Shown here piece after piece: positions 8,769-17,367 of a DNA stretch of 64,000 nt (position 1 is its first letter; each line of letters starts with the position of its first letter). The notes below the pieces were generated by a model that was given only the letters and a program-made list of their open reading frames with translations, did not search any database and was not told the DNA's origin. Both the position numbers and the translations under genes were made by a program. Origin of the DNA: Mesorhizobium metallidurans STM 2683 (GTDB lineage: Bacteria > Pseudomonadota > Alphaproteobacteria > Rhizobiales > Rhizobiaceae); NCBI RefSeq assembly GCF_000350085.1, contig NZ_CAUM01000023.1, forward strand, positions 1 to 64,000. The letters run 5' to 3'.

Positions 8769-8974
8769 GCGCCGTTCCTTCTCCCCTTGCGGGAGAAGGC
8801 GGATCGGCGCGTAGCGCCGAGACGGACGAGGGGTGCTGGAAGAAACGCGGCGAGAAAACATCGAAGGATTTTAGGCACTTACGCCTTCAAGGCAGCGATC
8901 CTTCCAACACCCCTCATCCGACCGAGCTTCGCTCGGCCACCTTCTCCCACAAGGGGGACAAGGGGTAGCCGGCG
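8769..8974. repeat. Palindromic repeat region between convergent genes
   Basis: It contains CCTTCTCCC/GGGAGAAGG (8778-8786 and 8792-8800), a GACGAGGGGTG...CACCCCTCATCCGACC pair, and a final CCTTCTCCCACAAGGGG. These are related, nested inverted arms in the style of rhizobial intergenic mosaic elements. It separates the convergent FAH hydrolase and ABC ATPase genes and may serve as a two-way terminator. Confidence 0.7.
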
Positions 8975-9973
8975 CTACTTCAGCACCTTGCCATCGGCCC
9001 CGAACCTATACGTCTTCGCCGGATCCGGCGTTGCGTAGAGCGTGGCGCCGGGTTCGGCGTTGTAGACGCCGAAGATACGCACTGTGATCAGCCCGGCCTT
9101 TTCGCAATCGAGATAAAGATTGGTGTCGGCGCCGAGATGCTCGGCATGGACCACCGTTCCCTTCCAGGTGCCGGATTTCGGATCGACGGTCAGATGCTCA
9201 GGGCGAACGCCGATGGTTTTGGCCGTCTCGCCCAGTCTCGCGCCATCAACGAAATTCATCTTGGGCGAGCCGATGAAGCCGGCGACGAAATCATTGGCCG
9301 GCGAATTATAAAGCTCCATCGGGCCGCCGATCTGTTCGATCCTGCCGGCGTTGAGCACGACGATCTTGTCGGCCAGCGTCATCGCCTCGACCTGATCGTG
9401 AGTGACATAGATCATCGTCGCCTTCAGCCGGCGGTGCAGCTGCGCGATCTCCAATCGCGTGTTGACGCGCAGCGCTGCATCAAGGTTCGAAAGCGGTTCG
9501 TCGAACAGAAAAAGCTTGGGCTCGCGCACCACGGCGCGGCCGATGGCGACGCGCTGGCGCTGGCCGCCGGAGAGTTCCGCCGGCCGCCTTTCGAGATACG
9601 GCTCCAGCGACAGCATCGAGGAGGCGATGCCGATGCGCCGCCCGATCTCGGCCGCCGGCGTGCCGGCCTGCTTCAATCCGAGGCCCATATTGTTCCTTAC
9701 CGTCAGATGCGGATAGAGCGCATAGGTCTGGAATACCATGGCGATGCCGCGCTTGGCCGGCGGCGTGGCGGAGACATCCTCGCCGTCGATGACGACGCGG
9801 CCCGAAGTCGAGTCCTCCAGTCCGGCAATGACCCTGAGCAAGGTCGACTTGCCGCAGCCCGACGGGCCGACGAAGACGACGAACTCGCCATCCGTCACTT
9901 CGAGGTTGATGCCCTTCAGCACCTCGACCGGCCCGAAAGCCTTCTTCACGTTCTCGATGTTCAGCGAGCCCAC
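8975..9973 (-). CDS. CUT1 sugar ABC transporter ATPase (UgpC/MalK-like)
   Basis: A 332-residue ATPase: Walker [10 protein letters not shown] (about 37-45), signature [14 protein letters not shown], Walker [13 protein letters not shown], and the H-loop [11 protein letters not shown]-terminal OB-type regulatory domain follows from about residue 240, as in MalK/UgpC. The start is GTG at 9973 behind AGGAA. It is the last gene of the minus-strand operon murQ-SBP-permease-permease-oxidoreductase-ATPase and energises that importer. The 15-bp gap after the oxidoreductase supports co-transcription. Confidence 0.92.
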   Translation of the reverse strand: MGSLNIENVKKAFGPVEVLKGINLEVTDGEFVVFVGPSGCGKSTLLRVIAGLEDSTSGRVVIDGEDVSATPPAKRGIAMVFQTYALYPHLTVRNNMGLGLKQAGTPAAEIGRRIGIASSMLSLEPYLERRPAELSGGQRQRVAIGRAVVREPKLFLFDEPLSNLDAALRVNTRLEIAQLHRRLKATMIYVTHDQVEAMTLADKIVVLNAGRIEQIGGPMELYNSPANDFVAGFIGSPKMNFVDGARLGETAKTIGVRPEHLTVDPKSGTWKGTVVHAEHLGADTNLYLDCEKAGLITVRIFGVYNAEPGATLYATPDPAKTYRFGADGKVLK

Positions 9974-9988
9974 GGCGTCGTTCCTGTT

Positions 9989-11050
9989 CTAGAGTTTGAC
10001 GGCGGCGCCACTGCGCACGCTCTCGTCGGCGGCAAGGCAGACGGCGAGCGACTTCACCGCGTCGTCCATATGGCGGGTCAGATCGATATCCTCTCGAACT
10101 GCCTTCAGCACGAAGGCCTGTTCGAGATCGCAGAGATCCTGATGGCCGGGTTCGCCTTCCATCGATAGCATCTCGTCAGGCCTGGCGAACCTGCCGTCCG
10201 GGCCGGTCGCCGCACTGTGCAAGCGAATGGTCGAGGTCTTGGTGTGGGTGTCGATGTCGTCGGACCTGACACCCTCTTTCATCACGATCGATACGCAGCC
10301 ATTCGGCGAGATGACGTCCTTCACGAAAAAGGCCGTTTCCGAAATCATCGGCCCCCAGCCGGCTTCGTACCAGCCAACCGAACCGTCATCGAACAGCACC
10401 TGCAGATGGCCGTAATTGTACATCGAGGGCGCCACCTCATCGGTCAACCGCAGCCCCATGCCGCGCACCTCGACCGGTTTGGCGTCGGTGATCTGCAGCA
10501 TCACGTCGAGATAGTGCACGCCGCAATCGACGATCGGCGACGTGGTCTGCATCAACTGCTTGTGCGTCTCCCAGGTATGACCCGAGGATTGCTGGTTGAG
10601 ATTCATGCGGAACACATAGGGGCCGCCGAGCTTGCGCGCCTCGGCAATCAGCCGGATCCAGGACGGGTGATGGCGCAGGATGTAGCCGATCACCAGCTTT
10701 TTGCCGTTGGCCTTGGCGGCCGCGACGACGCGCGTTGCATCGGCGACAGTGGTTGCCAGCGGCTTTTCGACGAAGACATGGCAGCCTGCCTCGAACGCCC
10801 TGACCGCATAGTCGGCATGGCTGTCGGAATAGGTGGCGATGCAGGCGACATCGGGTTTTTCGTCACGCAGCGCGTCGTCGAAAGAGTGCCTGATGCCGTA
10901 GCCGGAGAGCCCGCCCGGTAACGGCACGTCGGAACGGTTGATGAGTGCCGCGATCTCAAAACCCGGATTGGTGTGGTAGGCCAGCGCATGGCTGCGGCCC
11001 ATATTGCCGAGCCCGGCGACGACGACGCGAAGGGGTTTTTGCGAACTCAC
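9989..11050 (-). CDS. Gfo/Idh/MocA family NAD(P)-dependent oxidoreductase
   Basis: A 353-residue protein with the N-terminal Rossmann motif VVVAGLGNMGRSHA and the family catalytic-site motif VFVEKPLAT (about residue 95). The C-terminal half is the alpha/beta substrate domain with DCGVHYLDVM. The frame stays open far upstream, but the GTG at 11050 overlaps the permease stop as GTGA and places the Rossmann fold at residue 8, so it is preferred. Members oxidise or reduce sugars, amino sugars or inositols. Its place inside the murQ/CUT1 operon suggests action on an imported amino-sugar derivative. The reaction is unknown. Confidence 0.85.
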   Translation of the reverse strand: MSSQKPLRVVVAGLGNMGRSHALAYHTNPGFEIAALINRSDVPLPGGLSGYGIRHSFDDALRDEKPDVACIATYSDSHADYAVRAFEAGCHVFVEKPLATTVADATRVVAAAKANGKKLVIGYILRHHPSWIRLIAEARKLGGPYVFRMNLNQQSSGHTWETHKQLMQTTSPIVDCGVHYLDVMLQITDAKPVEVRGMGLRLTDEVAPSMYNYGHLQVLFDDGSVGWYEAGWGPMISETAFFVKDVISPNGCVSIVMKEGVRSDDIDTHTKTSTIRLHSAATGPDGRFARPDEMLSMEGEPGHQDLCDLEQAFVLKAVREDIDLTRHMDDAVKSLAVCLAADESVRSGAAVKL

Positions 11051-11886
11051 TTGACGGCTCCCGACGTAATGCCGCGGATCAATTGCCGCGAGAAGATGAC
11101 GTAGAGGATCAGCACCGGCATGATCGCCAGCGAGAGTGCTGCCAGGATCGCGTTCCAGTTGGTGACGAACTGGCCGAGGAAGAGCTGCGCGCCGAGCGTC
11201 ACCGTCTTGGTCTCTTCCGATGGCGCCAAAATCAGCGGGAACCACAGATCGTTCCAGATCGGGATCATGGTGAAGACGGCGACGGTTGCCATCGACGGCC
11301 TGACCAGCGGCAGCACCAGCCGGAAGAAGATGGTGTATTCCGATAGCCCATCGATGCGGCCGGCATTCTTCAAATCGTCGGACACCTGTTTCATGAACTC
11401 CGACAGGATGAAGACGGCGAGCGGCAGGCCTTGCGCGGTGTAGACAAGGATCAGCGCCGTCAGCGTGTTGACCAGCCCGCTCGCCACCATCAATTGCAGG
11501 ATGGCGACGGTGCCGAGGCGGATCGGGATCATGATGCCGAGCGCGAGATAAAGCCCCATCATCGTGTTGCCGCGGAAGCGATATTCCGACAGCGCGAAGG
11601 CGGCCATGGCGCCGAACAGCAGCACGAAGAACAGCGATGCGACCGTGACGACGAGACTGTTCTGGAAATAGTGGATGAAATCGCCCTGGCCGATGACCGT
11701 GGTGTAGCCGATCAGGTCGAAGGTTTTGGGCGTCGGCGGCGTCAGCGGCGCGCCGAAGATGCCGGCGCGGGATTTGAACGAATTCATGATCACGATGATC
11801 ACCGGAAACAACGCGATCACCGTGTAGGTCAACAGAATCGCGTGGGCGCCGATGCTGCGGGGAAGGGAGCGGGTTGCCGTGCTCAT
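11047..11886 (-). CDS. CUT1 sugar ABC transporter permease, MalG type
   Basis: A 279-residue inner-membrane protein with six predicted membrane spans. The cytoplasmic coupling (EAA) loop DLKNAGRIDGLSEYTIFF...LVLP lies near residues 180-205. It pairs with the MalF-type permease encoded 227 bp upstream, the gap being filled by a palindromic repeat. The ATG at 11886 follows AGGAGACTTTCCA. The stop overlaps the GTG of the oxidoreductase. Together with the solute-binding protein and ATPase it makes a complete CUT1 importer, which imports oligosaccharides or modified monosaccharides in known cases. Confidence 0.92.
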   Translation of the reverse strand: MSTATRSLPRSIGAHAILLTYTVIALFPVIIVIMNSFKSRAGIFGAPLTPPTPKTFDLIGYTTVIGQGDFIHYFQNSLVVTVASLFFVLLFGAMAAFALSEYRFRGNTMMGLYLALGIMIPIRLGTVAILQLMVASGLVNTLTALILVYTAQGLPLAVFILSEFMKQVSDDLKNAGRIDGLSEYTIFFRLVLPLVRPSMATVAVFTMIPIWNDLWFPLILAPSEETKTVTLGAQLFLGQFVTNWNAILAALSLAIMPVLILYVIFSRQLIRGITSGAVK

Positions 11887-11932
11887 TGGAAAGTCTCCTG
11901 ACGAGCTGCATTTCCAAGGAACGGCGCCAAGG

Positions 11933-12090
11933 CACCCCCCTCTGTCCTGCCGGACATCTCCCCCTCAAGGGGGGAGATCGGCAGCTTCGCCAAAGGCGTT
12001 CCTTTTGCGACGTCGGTGATTGGCGAAAGCAGTGATGACATCCAATCTCCCCCCTTGAGGGGGAGATGGCCGGCAGGCCAGAGGGGGGCG
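11933..12090. repeat. Rhizobial palindromic intergenic repeat (copy 2, inverted relative to copy 1)
   Basis: It has the same inverted arms as 4395-4554 (CCCCTCTGTCCTGCCGGACA and CTCCCCCCTTGAGGGGGAG) around a different centre. It lies inside the permease-permease gap of the murQ/CUT1 operon, so it is probably transcribed and folded in the mRNA. Confidence 0.85.
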
Positions 12091-12113
12091 TTCAAGCTCG
12101 ACATATCAGCCCC

Positions 12114-13037
12114 TCAGAACTGGTAACGACGCAGGCGCGTCTGCACGAGGAAGAGGTAGACGCACACACCGCCGAGGATGATCAGGAACATCATCGTGGC
12201 GATTGCCGCGCCCATGTTGGGATCGCCGACCTGCAGCTGGAAGCCGAAGAAGGCGCGGTAGAGGAAGGTGCCGAGGATGTCGGTCGAATAGTTCGGGCCG
12301 GCGAGCGCGCCTTGCGCGGTGTAGATCAGGTCGAAAGCGTTGAAATTGCCGACGAAGGTGAGGATCGAGATGATGCCGATCGACGGCAGGATCAGCGGCA
12401 GCTTGATCTTCCAGAACTGCGACATGCCGGTGATGCCATCGCATTCGGCGGCCTCGATCACCTCCTCGGGGATGGACAGCAATGCGGCATAAATCAGCAT
12501 CATCGGGATGCCGACGAACTGCCACACCGAGATCAGGCTGAGCGTGGTCAGCGCATATTCTTCCTTGCCGAGCCACGGCGTGAACAGGCTCTTGAGTCCT
12601 ATAAGGTCGAGCAGGTTCGGCGCCACGCCCCACAGCGGCGACAGAATCAGTTTCCAGGCGAAGCCGACGATGACGAAGGACAGGATGGTCGGCACGAAGA
12701 TCGCCGTACGGTAGAAGGCCGCGAAGCGCAGCTTCGGGCTGGACAACAGTGCCGCCAGCAACACCCCGATCGGGTTCTGCACCAGCATGTGGATGATGAA
12801 GAACCAGACATTGTTCCTGAGCGCATTCCAGAAATTGACCGACCAGTTGGGGTCGCCGAACAGCGTGCGGAAATTTTCCAGCCCGACGAAGACCTGCGAC
12901 TGGTCGATGTTACGGAACAGCGACAGCTGCAGCGTGCCGGCCAGCGGCAGGATCATGATCGCCGTATAGACGAGCAGCGCCGGTGCCAGGAAAACGCCGA
13001 TGTGCCAGCGGAACGGTCGTTTGGGTGCTGCGGCCAT
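12114..13037 (-). CDS. CUT1 sugar ABC transporter permease, MalF type
   Basis: A 307-residue inner-membrane protein. Six membrane segments are visible, beginning HIGVFLAPALLVYTAIMILPLAG. The coupling loop EVIEAAECDGITGMSQFWKIKLPLI near residues 205-225 carries the EAA---G pattern. It is the partner of the MalG-type permease in the same operon. The upstream gap to the binding-protein gene (about 250 bp) carries another palindromic repeat, which may lower expression of the membrane components relative to the binding protein. Confidence 0.92.
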   Translation of the reverse strand: MAAAPKRPFRWHIGVFLAPALLVYTAIMILPLAGTLQLSLFRNIDQSQVFVGLENFRTLFGDPNWSVNFWNALRNNVWFFIIHMLVQNPIGVLLAALLSSPKLRFAAFYRTAIFVPTILSFVIVGFAWKLILSPLWGVAPNLLDLIGLKSLFTPWLGKEEYALTTLSLISVWQFVGIPMMLIYAALLSIPEEVIEAAECDGITGMSQFWKIKLPLILPSIGIISILTFVGNFNAFDLIYTAQGALAGPNYSTDILGTFLYRAFFGFQLQVGDPNMGAAIATMMFLIILGGVCVYLFLVQTRLRRYQF

Positions 13038-13087
13038 GAGTTCGGTCCCCGCCGATCAGGTCTGGGCAAAATGCTTCTGTCGGCAGC

Positions 13088-13215
13088 GCTGCCCTCACCC
13101 TTACCCTCTCCCCGTGAAGGACGGGGAAAGGGGTCGCCAGCGTTGCGGCTTGTCCCTTCTCCCCGTCACCATACGGGGAGAAGGTGCCGGCAGGCAGATG
13201 AGGGGCGGCGCTGTC
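13088..13215. repeat. Palindromic repeat between binding-protein and permease genes
   Basis: A CCCTCACCCTTACCCTCTCC arm, nested CCCCGT...ACGGGG pairs (two, one of them CTTCTCCCCGT/ACGGGGAGAAG at about 13157-13183), and a closing GGCAGATGAGGGGCGG. It has the composition of rhizobial mosaic repeats and sits within the murQ/CUT1 operon, where stem-loops often protect the upstream binding-protein message. Confidence 0.7.
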
Positions 13216-13285
13216 GTTCGCAGTCGATGCTATCGAAAAACGCAGGGCCGTCCACTTGGAACGGCCCTGCCCGTTGCCTGAGCTC

Positions 13286-14545
13286 TTACTTGCCCGCCCT
13301 GTACCAGCTGTCGAGGCCGTCCTGCAGCTTCTTGGCGGCAGCTTCCGGCGTATCGGTGCCGTTGATGACGTTGGCCGATTCGACCCACGTCTCGTTCTCG
13401 AGGTTCGGCGTGCCGCGCGACAGGATCTGGTAGGTAGAGCGGATCGTCGACTTGCACTTGCCGCGCCAGGAGACGAATTCCTGGGCCAGCGGGTCTTCCA
13501 TCTTCACCGGCGTGTTGTTCAGGCTGAAGAAGCCCGGCAGCGCGTTGGCGTAGATGGTGGCGAAGTCGGGCGAGGCGACCCAGGACAGGAAGGTCTTGGC
13601 CGCATCGGCATTCTTCGAAGCAGCATTCAGACCCATGCCGATATCGGTATGGTCGGAGATGTAGCAGGTGTCGCCGGCCTTCTCGACCGGCGGCGGGAAG
13701 GCGCCCATCTTGAACTGCGCCTGGGTGTTGAACAGGCCGATCTCCCACGAACCGGCCGGGTAGATGGCGGCGCGGCCGAGCGTGAACAGGTTCTGGCTGT
13801 CGGGATAGGTCTGCGCCTCGAATCCGTCGCCGAGATAGGGCTTCCACCTGGCCAGCTCCTTGAAGGGCTCGACCCACTGCGGATCGGTGAGCTTCTGCTC
13901 GCCCTTGATCAGCGCCAGGCGGCCTTCCTCGCCCTTCCAGTAGTTCGGGCCGATGTTCTGGTAGCCCATGGTCGCCGCTTCCCAGAGGTCCTTGGTGCCC
14001 ATCGCCATCGGGATGTAAGTGCCGTCGGCCTTGATCTTGTCGAGCGCGGCGAAGAATTCGTCGCGCGTCTCCGGCACCTTGATGCCGAGCTTGTCGAAGG
14101 CGTCCTTGTTGTAGATGAAGCCGTGAATGACGGAGGCCATCGGCACGCAGAAGCTCGCCTTGCCGTCGTCGGTCTGCCAGGCGGCCTTGGCGACGTCGGA
14201 GAAGTTCTCCATGCCGGGCAGCGCCGAGAGATCGGCTAGGTTGCCCTTCTTGTAGAGTTCCAGCGACTTGTCGAAGGGACGGCAGGTGATCAGGTCGCCG
14301 GCCGAGCCGGCGGCGAGCTTGGCGCCCAGCGCCGCGTCGTATTCGGTCGGCGCCGACGGCGCGAACACCACCTTGATGCCCGGGTTCCTGGATTCAAAAG
14401 CCGGGATCAGCTTGTCCTTCCAGATGGCAAGGTCGTCGCCGCGCCAGCTTTCGATGTTGAGGGTTACGTCTTGGGCACAAGCCACCCCGGCGGAGCCGAG
14501 AATGCTCGTGCCGAGAAGAAGTGCCGTCAATAGTTTCGTTGTCAT
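13286..14545 (-). CDS. CUT1 sugar ABC transporter substrate-binding protein
   Basis: A 419-residue periplasmic protein with a Sec signal peptide (MTTKLLTALLLGTSILGSA..., likely cut after GVACA, about residue 24). The mature part is a family-1 extracellular solute-binding protein (MalE/UgpB fold) with the FEXRNPGIKV and YNKDAFDKLGI-type segments. It starts two bases after the murQ stop, with AGGGAG inside the end of murQ. Neighbouring murQ and the divergent nag genes suggest a ligand such as N-acetylmuramic acid, N-acetylglucosamine or a muropeptide/chitin disaccharide. The ligand cannot be read from sequence. Confidence 0.92.
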   Translation of the reverse strand: MTTKLLTALLLGTSILGSAGVACAQDVTLNIESWRGDDLAIWKDKLIPAFESRNPGIKVVFAPSAPTEYDAALGAKLAAGSAGDLITCRPFDKSLELYKKGNLADLSALPGMENFSDVAKAAWQTDDGKASFCVPMASVIHGFIYNKDAFDKLGIKVPETRDEFFAALDKIKADGTYIPMAMGTKDLWEAATMGYQNIGPNYWKGEEGRLALIKGEQKLTDPQWVEPFKELARWKPYLGDGFEAQTYPDSQNLFTLGRAAIYPAGSWEIGLFNTQAQFKMGAFPPPVEKAGDTCYISDHTDIGMGLNAASKNADAAKTFLSWVASPDFATIYANALPGFFSLNNTPVKMEDPLAQEFVSWRGKCKSTIRSTYQILSRGTPNLENETWVESANVINGTDTPEAAAKKLQDGLDSWYRAGK

Positions 14546-14547
14546 GC

Positions 14548-15507
14548 TCAGTCTCCCTGTTGACCTTTTTCAGGTTCGGTTTTGATGAGAACGGAGGCAT
14601 TGCGCCCCTTGCTCCCCTCGATCGCGGAAAGCGCCGGTCGCAGCTTCTGGCCGGTCCCTTCCAGTATCTTCTGCGCCGCATCGGCGCTGGCAGCACCGGC
14701 GGCGAGCAGAATGGCGGTCTTGACGGCGCCGCCGCTCTTTTCGAGCAAGCGCGCCGCATCGTCCCTGCCGCGCCCCGAGATGGCGGCGACGATGCGCGCC
14801 GCGCGGTCGCGCAGCTTGATGTTGTCGGCCATGAGGTTGACCATGTAGCCGTCATGGACGTGGCCGAGATGGATGGCGGTGAGCGTCGACAGCATGTTGA
14901 GCGCGATCTTCTGGGCTGTGCCGGCGCCCATGCGCGTCGAGCCGGCGATCAGCTCCGGCGGCGTTTCGAGCAGGATGGCGATGTCGGCCAGCCGCAACAG
15001 CGGCGCATCCCTGTTGTTGGCGATGGCAATGGTGGCGGAGCCGCGCTTGCGCGCCTCCTCCAGCGCCCTGACCGCATAAGGCGTCGAGCCGCTGGCCGAA
15101 ACGGCGATCAGGCAATCATCCTTGCCGATGCCGGCAACGGCGACCGCGGCCGCGGCTTCGCCGGTATCGTCCTCCGGACCGCCGGCCAGCGTCCTGAAGG
15201 CTTCGTCGCCACCGGCGATCAGGATGGCGATGCGGTCGCGCCTGATGCCGAAAGTACCCGGCAGTTCCAGCGCATCGGCCAGCGCCATCAGGCCTGAACT
15301 GCCGGCCGCGGCATAGGCGAGCTTGCCGCCGCCGTTCAGCCGGCCGGCGATGATCCCGGCCGCATCGGCTATTGCCGGAATGGCGCCGCGCACGGCCTTG
15401 GCGGCTTCGATCTGCGCATTGACTAACGAGGAAAGGATGGCGTCCGGGGCCTGGATGTCCAGCCCCTCGGCATTCTGGTGACGCGCTTCTGTGCGCTTCT
15501 CGGCCAT
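14548..15507 (-). CDS. murQ: N-acetylmuramic acid 6-phosphate etherase
   Basis: A 319-residue SIS-domain protein. The signature STRMGAGTAQKIALNMLST (about 185-205) is characteristic of MurQ. The two catalytic glutamates are retained in ALELPGTFG and GGPEDDTGEA. MurQ removes the lactyl ether from MurNAc-6-phosphate to give GlcNAc-6-phosphate in cell-wall sugar recycling. The frame is open for 19 more codons upstream, but the ATG at 15507 follows GGAGGGAACGGT and is preferred. It heads the minus-strand importer operon, opposite nagK. A paired direct-repeat operator lies 25 bp upstream of the start. Confidence 0.93.
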   Translation of the reverse strand: MAEKRTEARHQNAEGLDIQAPDAILSSLVNAQIEAAKAVRGAIPAIADAAGIIAGRLNGGGKLAYAAAGSSGLMALADALELPGTFGIRRDRIAILIAGGDEAFRTLAGGPEDDTGEAAAAVAVAGIGKDDCLIAVSASGSTPYAVRALEEARKRGSATIAIANNRDAPLLRLADIAILLETPPELIAGSTRMGAGTAQKIALNMLSTLTAIHLGHVHDGYMVNLMADNIKLRDRAARIVAAISGRGRDDAARLLEKSGGAVKTAILLAAGAASADAAQKILEGTGQKLRPALSAIEGSKGRNASVLIKTEPEKGQQGD

Positions 15508-15531
15508 ACCGTTCCCTCCAATCCACAAAAC

Positions 15532-15550
15532 AATACCAAAAAAATACCAC
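15532..15550 (-). promoter_or_regulatory. Direct-repeat operator upstream of murQ
   Basis: Read on the minus strand, GTGGTATT-N3-TTGGTATT has two octamers 11 bp apart. The same architecture appears before nagK at 15666-15684, pointing the other way. A likely target of the GntR regulator encoded at 16585-17367. Confidence 0.6.
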
Positions 15551-15665
15551 TTGTCCACACGCATTAACGAATTCGACGTCCCGGAATTGCCTTGCCGGCG
15601 AAATATGCGGATTTTTCAATAAAGTACGCCTTAATTTTTTTGAAACGGAAATTAACTCTTGGCTA

Positions 15666-15684
15666 TTGGTATTTTATTGGTATT
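15666..15684 (+). promoter_or_regulatory. Direct-repeat operator upstream of nagK
   Basis: TTGGTATT-N3-TTGGTATT, two perfect octamers 11 bp apart, ends 22 bp before the nagK start and so would overlap a promoter. It mirrors the site before murQ, so both divergent operons probably answer to one regulator. Confidence 0.6.
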
Positions 15685-15706
15685 ATCCGCCCGGAGGAGA
15701 AATCGC

Positions 15707-16588
15707 GTGAAACTCGTGCTCGGCATCGATGGCGGCGGCACCAGCTGCAGGGCGGCCCTTGCAACGGCCGACGGCAGCGTCCTCGGCCGCGCCAAAAGCG
15801 GTGCCGCCAACATCCGCACCGACCTCACCGGCGCCAGGGCCAATATCGTCGACGCAGCGCAGCAGGCCTTTGTCGCCGCGGGCAGGGATCCCGCACTGAT
15901 CCCGCAGACTCCGGCCGTTCTCGGCCTTGCCGGCGCCAATGTCGGCACCTACAGGCAGCAACTCGAAGCGATCCTGCCGTTCCGCATCAGCCGTGTCGAG
16001 ACCGACGCCGAGATCGCGCTGGAAGGCGCGGTTGGCTCCGGCGACGGCGCCATGGCCATACTCGGCACCGGCACCGCCTATATGGCGCGCAAGCAAGGCA
16101 AGTCGCGCGCCATCGGCGGCTGGGGGTTCCAGGTCGGCGACCAGGGCAGCGGCGCCCGCATCGGCCGCGACCTGCTCGAACAGACGCTGCTCGCCCATGA
16201 CGGCATCCGCCGGGGCTCGCCGCTGACCGAAGCCATGCTCGCCATCTTCCGCAACAACCCCGAGGATGTGGTCGAGTTCACCACCAACGCCAAGCCGGGC
16301 GATTTCGGCGGCTTCGCGCCCAAGGTCTTCGACCATGCTAAAAAGGGCGACACCGTCGCCAACTGGATCCTCGACAAGGCGGTCGCCGATGTCGAGGCAG
16401 CGCTCGGCGTGCTGGATCTCTCGGGCACCGCCCCGCTTTGCCTGCTCGGCGGGCTGGCGCCGCTCTATGCGCCGCGCCTGTCGGCGCGCTACCAGGCGCT
16501 CATGAAGCCACCGCTCGACGATGCGCTGGGCGGCGCGGTGCAGATGGCGGTGCGTCTTTTCGCCAGAGCAGCGGAGGCGGCGCGATGA
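15707..16588 (+). CDS. N-acetylglucosamine/N-acetylmuramate kinase, BadF/BadG/BcrA-type ATPase
   Basis: A 293-residue sugar kinase of the actin-like BadF/BadG group. It has phosphate-1 motif GIDGGGTSC (5-13), phosphate-2 ILGTGTAY, and the hallmark GGWGFQVGDQGSGARIG. The group includes eukaryote-type GlcNAc kinases and clostridial MurK, which phosphorylates both MurNAc and GlcNAc. With MurQ divergent and NagA downstream it most likely makes GlcNAc-6-P and/or MurNAc-6-P from imported sugar. The start is GTG at 15707 behind GGAGGAG. Its stop overlaps the gntR start as ATGA. Confidence 0.85.
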   Translation: MKLVLGIDGGGTSCRAALATADGSVLGRAKSGAANIRTDLTGARANIVDAAQQAFVAAGRDPALIPQTPAVLGLAGANVGTYRQQLEAILPFRISRVETDAEIALEGAVGSGDGAMAILGTGTAYMARKQGKSRAIGGWGFQVGDQGSGARIGRDLLEQTLLAHDGIRRGSPLTEAMLAIFRNNPEDVVEFTTNAKPGDFGGFAPKVFDHAKKGDTVANWILDKAVADVEAALGVLDLSGTAPLCLLGGLAPLYAPRLSARYQALMKPPLDDALGGAVQMAVRLFARAAEAAR

Positions 16589-17367
16589 GCGAGGCCGCCG
16601 ACCAGATCTTCGCCACGCTGAAGCAATCCTCGCAAAGCGGCGCGCCGCTTTATCTCCAGCTCAGGAAGAGCATCGAGGACGCCGTCAATCGCGGCCTGAT
16701 CGGACCAGGCGACGCGCTGCCTTCCGAGCGCGACATCGCCACGAAGGCCGATATTTCGCGCGTCACCGTGCGCAAGGCGGTGCAGGACCTGGTCAAGGGC
16801 GGCATCCTCATCCAGCGCCATGGCTCCGGCACTTTCGTCGCGCCGCGCATGGAGCGCGTCGAGCAATCGCTGTCGCGGCTGACGTCCTTCACCGAGGACA
16901 TGGCCCGGCGCGGCATGGCCGTGCGGTCGGCCTGGTTGGACCGCGGCCTTTATGCGCCATCGCCCGATGAGATGATGGTGCTCGGCCTGTCGTCGAACGA
17001 ACTGGTGGCGCGCGTGGCGCGCCTGCGCATCGCCAACGACACGCCGCTGGCGATCGAGCGCGCGGCGCTGTCGGCAAGCGTGCTCCCCGACCCGGCGGGG
17101 ATAGGGTCCTCGCTCTACGCGGCGCTGGAACTGACCGGCCACCGGCCGGTGCGGGCAGTGCAGCGCATCTCCGCCGCCAATCTCGGCGACAGCGACGCGC
17201 GGCTGCTTGAAGTGCCGCCCGGCATTGCCGGCCTGCATATCGAACGCATTTCCTATCTGGCGAGCGGCAAGGTGATCGAGTTCACCCGCTCCATCTACAG
17301 GGGCGACGCCTATGATTTCGTCGCCGAACTCCGGCTGAGCGGGCCGGGAGAAGAGGTCCGGCCATGA
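16585..17367 (+). CDS. GntR-family (HutC subgroup) transcriptional regulator of amino-sugar genes
   Basis: A 260-residue regulator. The N-terminal winged helix (about 20-90) includes LPSERDIATKADISRVTVRKAVQDLV and the wing HGSGTFV. The C-terminal UTRA ligand domain (about 105-250) is the type that senses GlcNAc-6-P or GlcN-6-P in NagR/YvoA. It overlaps nagK upstream and the SIS gene downstream by ATGA junctions, so it is autoregulated with the operon if it acts at the paired repeats at 15532-15550 and 15666-15684. That binding is inferred. Confidence 0.9.
   Translation: MSEAADQIFATLKQSSQSGAPLYLQLRKSIEDAVNRGLIGPGDALPSERDIATKADISRVTVRKAVQDLVKGGILIQRHGSGTFVAPRMERVEQSLSRLTSFTEDMARRGMAVRSAWLDRGLYAPSPDEMMVLGLSSNELVARVARLRIANDTPLAIERAALSASVLPDPAGIGSSLYAALELTGHRPVRAVQRISAANLGDSDARLLEVPPGIAGLHIERISYLASGKVIEFTRSIYRGDAYDFVAELRLSGPGEEVRP

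Noticed and set aside
11051-11968. Upstream extension of the Gfo/Idh/MocA frame to a 659-residue protein
   Set aside because: The extra part is the permease gene read in another frame. The GTGA overlap at 11047-11050 gives a normal start.
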